Below are positions 60,241 to 64,000 of a DNA stretch of 64,000 bases, one piece after another. Location: assembly GCA_965229095.1 (NCBI GenBank), contig OZ245855.1:4092001-4156000 (forward strand), given 5' to 3'. The stretch comes from Taibaiella sp965229095. Its GTDB lineage: Bacteria > Bacteroidota > Bacteroidia > Chitinophagales > Chitinophagaceae. The notes under the pieces were generated by a model, which was not told the DNA's origin, did not search any database, and was given only the letters and a program-made list of their open reading frames with translations. The stretch's first letter is position 1; the number at the start of each line of letters is the position of its first letter. The position numbers and the translations under genes were made by a program.

Positions 60241-63200
60241 GTACCGGTAACTGCATAGAGAAGAATCCACTGCAACGTGACGGAACCAGCCAGAGACAAC
60301 GGATGCTCGATGCCCTTAATCCCGGCAGCGTGCAGCTTCATGGGTTTACCATGAAAGACTGGATGCGTTTTGCCTATGAGTTTGCTGCGCAGGTCAATTT
60401 TTTCGGTACAGGCAGCGACATACTCCCCGATGGCAACTGGCAGCACTTTTTTATTGAAGAAGATAACCTGGAAGCTTTCCTGGAAAAGACCAATGAAGCC
60501 GGGCAGGACATAGAACCGCATCTGGCTTTGTTTGTAGCTTTCCTTCGCCTGATAGCTACCTCGCAGCAGCAATTGAATGCCATTACCAAAAGACACCTCG
60601 ACTTTTACTATAAAGAAGTACTGCAGCTTAAAAAGAAAGACTATACGCCGGATAAAGTGTTTGTGCTTTTCGAGCTGGCAAAAAATGTGCTGGACGAAAG
60701 AGTAGTCGCCGGCACATTGCTGGATGCCGGTAAAGACAAAACCAAACGTTCGCTGCAATACCAGTTGGAGCAGGAGATCGTGGTCAATACTGCGGTAGCC
60801 GAACAATTCAAAAGTATCTATCATAAGAAAGGAAGTACTGTTCGTTATGCCGATATCGCCAATTCCCGGGATGGCCTGGGTGCTGCTTTGGATCCCAATG
60901 CCCCTGCCTGGTTTGCTTTCGGCCACGACGATACCATAGATAACTACCCGGTCTTGCCGGTAGCGAGGCTGGGTTTCTCGCTTGCCTCGCAGGTGCTGTT
61001 GCTGAGCGAAGGTACCCGCAACATTGATATTACCCTGACCTTAGGCGTGCCTAACGATTTTAATACGGCAATATTTATAGGGCTCAGCAACCGGATCACC
61101 GTTCTGATCACCGGCGCCAAAAGCTGGATCAATGCGGGAATTACCTCGGCTGCCGTTACGAAAAGTGGCCTGACCGCTACTTTCAAGTTGAGCCTGCAGT
61201 TGGAAGTCAAGGACGAGGCCGTGGTGGCCTATAATGCCGCGATACACAAGGAACATTATACTACGGATTTGCCTGTTGTCCGCATATTGTTTGAAGCCCG
61301 GAAAGACAATGGTTACGACGATTATGCCGAACTGTCCAAAGCCCGGATCAATACGGCAACTATTGATGTGAAAGTCGCAGGCTATAAAGGCTTTATTGCC
61401 GAGAACGATAACGGCGTGCTGGATATATCGAAACCCTTCCTGCCCTTTGGCGCTATCCCGCAAAAGGGTTCGGGCTTCTACCTGGGTAGTGCCGAGATCT
61501 TCCAGAAGGACTGGAAATCCATCTCTTTTGATATAGCCTGGAAAGACAGGCCCGACGATTTTCGGCAGCATTACATGGCCTATAAAAGCCGCTTCCTGAC
61601 CGAAAAGCTTTCCCGGCAAACCTATAACCTGGTCTACAAAACAGTGGATGGCGCGCCGCAATTGCAAAACGACAATGGCAACGAAGTAACGGGAGACGAT
61701 CACTTCACCGTAAATGTTTCTTATGTAAAGAACGGGAAATGGACTGCTGCACAAAATAAAGAGCTCTTTGAAGAAGTGCCCCTGGTGGTGGACAGCACAC
61801 CGGTGCAGAACACTTTCTACTATATGCCTTATGTGCTGTTCCAGACGGGTTACAACCAGAATAAATTCTTTATCCAGCAATACTATGCGCATACTTACGC
61901 TCCTTACAGCTTGCTGGCCTTTAACCCCGGCTTCTACAAAGCCAATACAGAGAACAGTACGTTCAGCGGCAATGTAAAAGACAACTTCCTGAAGATAGCC
62001 CTGGTCGAAGATTTCCTGCACCAGTACTACGCACGCCTGTATGCTGTAGCGATGAGTGTGGAAGGCGGTGTAGCGGTGATACCCAAGGAGCCCTATACGC
62101 CTGCTATAGCTTCGCTGAGTGCTACCTATACGGCAACGGCAAAAAACGATTTCAACTTTACCGGAACGGCCAATACACCTGCCGGTAAGCTATCCAATTA
62201 TAGTAATCGTTCGGTGCAGCTCTTCCATGAAAACCCCTTCGGTCAAAGCGAACAGCATGTTTTCCTGAGAGAGCAGGCCTACAGTGTAGCCGATGCGGCC
62301 CGTATTGCCCTGATGCCGGTATTTGAAAGCGAAGGCGCTTTACTTATCGGTTTAACGGAAGCCAGGACCGGGAGCATCGTTTCCTTACTCTTCCAGGTGG
62401 CTGAAGGAAGCGAAAATCCTGCTGCGCCTTCTTTTAGCGAACAGACCAAAATACAATGGTATGGTCTGGGCAATAATGAATGGCGGCCTTTGGCCAATGA
62501 ATTTATTCTTTCGGATAGTACCAATAACTTTTTGCGGCCGGGGATTATTTCTTTCCTGTTGCCCTCGGTGATGAACAGTAGCAATACCGTATTGCCGGCT
62601 GACAGGCTTTGGCTCAAGGCCCAGTTACCCGAAAATACCCATTTCGATTCGGTATGCCGCTTTGTCGATATAAAAGCACAGGCAAGCCTTGCCACTTTCC
62701 GGGACGATGGTAATGAGCTGTCGCATCTGAATGCCACATTGCCTGCAGGGACTATCTCCAAGCTGAGCAGTAGGCTCGGGGGCATCAAAAAAGTAGTACA
62801 ACCTTTCAATTCCTTTGACGGCGCTCCGGCCGAATCGGATAACGATTTTTACCTGCGCATCAGCGAAAGGCTGAGGCATAAGAACCGGGCGGTCAACATA
62901 TGGGATTACGAGCGCCTGATACTGGCAAAGTTTCCCGATGTATTCAAAGTGAAATGTCTTAATCATACCTCATCCGAAGCCAGCAACAGCCCCGGCTACG
63001 AGATCGATCCCGGTTATATAACCCTTATCCCGGTGCCCGATGTCCGCAACAAGAACCTGTACAATATCCTGCAGCCCAAAGTAAGCAGCAATAAGCTCCG
63101 GGAGATGGAAACCTACATCCGCGGCCTTTGCTCCATGCATATAGCCCTGTCGGCGGCACATCCCGATTACGAAGAGGTCTTGTTCCGTTTTACGGTGAAA

Positions 63201-63500
63201 TTTTACAAACAATACGATCCCAATGCTTATGTGAAAATATTGAATGAAGAGTTGAAGCAATACCTGGCGCCCTGGGCTTACGACAATGCAGAACAGATAG
63301 CCTTCGGCGGCACCTTATACAAATCGGTAGTGATCGGTTTTATCGAAGACCGGGAGTATGTGGATTTTATTACCGGGTTTAAAATGACCGTTGATGGCGG
63401 CAACGATCAGAAAGAGATCAAAGCTTCCACCTCGAGAAGCATACTGACCACTGCCAGGCAACATGATATTACAGCAATGATAGGAGACCTGGCCTGTTAA
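60237..63500 (+). CDS. eCIS large baseplate protein, gpJ-like (Afp11-like)
   Basis: 1087 residues. Only the C-terminal half shows recognisable family features: SSRLGGIKKVVQPFNSFDGAPAESDNDFYLRISERLRHKNRAVNIWDYERLILAKFPDVF, characteristic of baseplate J-like proteins. The first ~750 residues are beta-rich and repeat motifs such as FFDIAWKDRPDDFRQHYMAYKSR, and look like the Afp11 class. The 4-base overlap with the gp25 gene suggests translational coupling. It is a wedge component of the baseplate. Confidence 0.88.
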   Translation: MSTGNCIEKNPLQRDGTSQRQRMLDALNPGSVQLHGFTMKDWMRFAYEFAAQVNFFGTGSDILPDGNWQHFFIEEDNLEAFLEKTNEAGQDIEPHLALFVAFLRLIATSQQQLNAITKRHLDFYYKEVLQLKKKDYTPDKVFVLFELAKNVLDERVVAGTLLDAGKDKTKRSLQYQLEQEIVVNTAVAEQFKSIYHKKGSTVRYADIANSRDGLGAALDPNAPAWFAFGHDDTIDNYPVLPVARLGFSLASQVLLLSEGTRNIDITLTLGVPNDFNTAIFIGLSNRITVLITGAKSWINAGITSAAVTKSGLTATFKLSLQLEVKDEAVVAYNAAIHKEHYTTDLPVVRILFEARKDNGYDDYAELSKARINTATIDVKVAGYKGFIAENDNGVLDISKPFLPFGAIPQKGSGFYLGSAEIFQKDWKSISFDIAWKDRPDDFRQHYMAYKSRFLTEKLSRQTYNLVYKTVDGAPQLQNDNGNEVTGDDHFTVNVSYVKNGKWTAAQNKELFEEVPLVVDSTPVQNTFYYMPYVLFQTGYNQNKFFIQQYYAHTYAPYSLLAFNPGFYKANTENSTFSGNVKDNFLKIALVEDFLHQYYARLYAVAMSVEGGVAVIPKEPYTPAIASLSATYTATAKNDFNFTGTANTPAGKLSNYSNRSVQLFHENPFGQSEQHVFLREQAYSVADAARIALMPVFESEGALLIGLTEARTGSIVSLLFQVAEGSENPAAPSFSEQTKIQWYGLGNNEWRPLANEFILSDSTNNFLRPGIISFLLPSVMNSSNTVLPADRLWLKAQLPENTHFDSVCRFVDIKAQASLATFRDDGNELSHLNATLPAGTISKLSSRLGGIKKVVQPFNSFDGAPAESDNDFYLRISERLRHKNRAVNIWDYERLILAKFPDVFKVKCLNHTSSEASNSPGYEIDPGYITLIPVPDVRNKNLYNILQPKVSSNKLREMETYIRGLCSMHIALSAAHPDYEEVLFRFTVKFYKQYDPNAYVKILNEELKQYLAPWAYDNAEQIAFGGTLYKSVVIGFIEDREYVDFITGFKMTVDGGNDQKEIKASTSRSILTTARQHDITAMIGDLAC

Positions 63501-63539
63501 TGCCACCTTGGAACACCAAGCCTGAAAACAAAAGCGACA

Positions 63540-64000
63540 ATGAATGAACAGCTCACCATACCTAAAGAAATAAGCCCCGAGTACGGAAAGGACTATGCCT
63601 GGCTACGCAGCGAGGGTATGCACTATATCGAAGGGCTTTCCGGTAAACTATGGACGGACTATAATACACATGATCCGGGTATAACCTTCCTGGAGTTGAT
63701 GTGCTACGCTATTACGGACCTGGGTTATCGTATGGCAATGCCTGTACAGGACCTCTTGGCCTCGGAAAAGGATAATGAAACGGAGATGCACCGCCAGTTT
63801 CTTTCCGCATTGCAGATCATGCCCAATGCACCCGTAACGGCCAATGATTACCGGAAGATATTCGTAAGGATAGATGGTGTGAAGAATGCCTGGCTGTTCC
63901 AGCACCAGACCTCGATGATTGCCAACTACAAGCAGCAGCAACCACCTTTGATGCGCTACGCCAATCCAGAATCGGAATCACCCCTGGCCGGTAAGGAAAT
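63540..64000 (+). CDS. eCIS second baseplate protein, N-terminal part (Afp12-like)
   Basis: Starts with ATG at 63540 (MNEQLTIPKEISPEYGKDYAW) and is cut by the right edge after about 153 codons. The stretch WTDYNTHDPGITFLELMCYAITDLGYR at about 43-69 is a conserved motif of the Afp12/large J-like baseplate proteins of eCIS. The rest of the cluster would continue to the right. Confidence 0.88.
   Translation, partial: MNEQLTIPKEISPEYGKDYAWLRSEGMHYIEGLSGKLWTDYNTHDPGITFLELMCYAITDLGYRMAMPVQDLLASEKDNETEMHRQFLSALQIMPNAPVTANDYRKIFVRIDGVKNAWLFQHQTSMIANYKQQQPPLMRYANPESESPLAGKE

Noticed and set aside
61041..62021. 326-codon frame on the minus strand inside the large baseplate gene
   Set aside because: Antisense to a gene coupled in the eCIS operon and without recognisable sequence.
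50227..64000. Prophage or type VI secretion system
   Set aside because: No capsid, portal, terminase, integrase or TssJLM/ClpV genes are present; the DUF4255, LysM hub and two-sheath layout points to an eCIS.
1..64000. tRNA, rRNA or CRISPR arrays
   Set aside because: No cloverleaf, rRNA core motif or regularly spaced direct repeats were seen anywhere; the repeats found are inverted or short tandem.

Overview
The window looks like a chromosomal segment of a member of the Bacteroidota, most likely the class Chitinophagia. Support comes from a protein with a type B (gliding-motility, T9SS) C-terminal sorting domain, GldF and GldG homologues, a TonB-dependent receptor, the long form of IspG, a GG-type RiPP leader peptide, and promoters that fit the Bacteroidota pattern TTTG-N19-TAnnTTTG. 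No tRNA, rRNA, CRISPR array, integrase or intact IS was seen.

Bases 1-28500 are mostly ordinary core genes: the start of tryptophan 2,3-dioxygenase, gldG, an SdpR/SdpI-like operon with a clear operator, trhO plus a HAD phosphatase, a TPR lipoprotein, waaA, an MBL-fold hydrolase, ispG, a SET-domain protein, several outer-membrane beta-barrels, a curious fragment-like homologue of cytochrome oxidase subunit I, gldF (15 kb away from gldG), rsgA, a SCO protein, mazG, a T9SS cargo protein, an enoyl-CoA hydratase-like gene, infC, a repeat protein and miaA. Bases 28600-32400 hold a small His-rich membrane protein, a TonB receptor and a lipoprotein (probably a metal-uptake unit), then a solitary Cys-rich RiPP precursor with its own promoter and terminator. 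Bases 32500-49900 carry a glycosyltransferase, an LpxH-like phosphoesterase, an aminotransferase, a MoxR ATPase, a three-domain cell-wall hydrolase without a signal peptide, mqnC, a MATE pump, a WYL regulator, an AI-2E family transporter, a 28-codon gene with its own promoter and terminator, a BCS1-like AAA protein and an MscS channel.

From 50227 to the right edge runs the main accessory system: a contractile injection system of the extracellular (eCIS; Afp/PVC/MAC/AlgoCIS-like) type, all on the plus strand. Its order is DUF4255 cap protein, an unrecognised 411-residue protein, two sheaths, two tube proteins, a 58-residue DUF5908-like protein, a LysM hub protein, a VgrG-like spike, a PAAR tip, a gp25-like baseplate protein, a large J-like baseplate protein and the first part of a second baseplate protein. 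The AAA+ ATPase, tape measure, fibre and cargo genes expected for such a machine are not seen and may lie beyond 64000. An AT-rich stretch of about 300 bases precedes the operon.

Intergenic regions carry several families of structured repeats: a 140-bp MITE-like element with terminal inverted repeats and a 10-bp flanking duplication (47961-48120), three copies of a hairpin family (27724, 34548, 41437), a 131-bp inverted repeat (41591-41721) and a 30-bp palindrome (39953).
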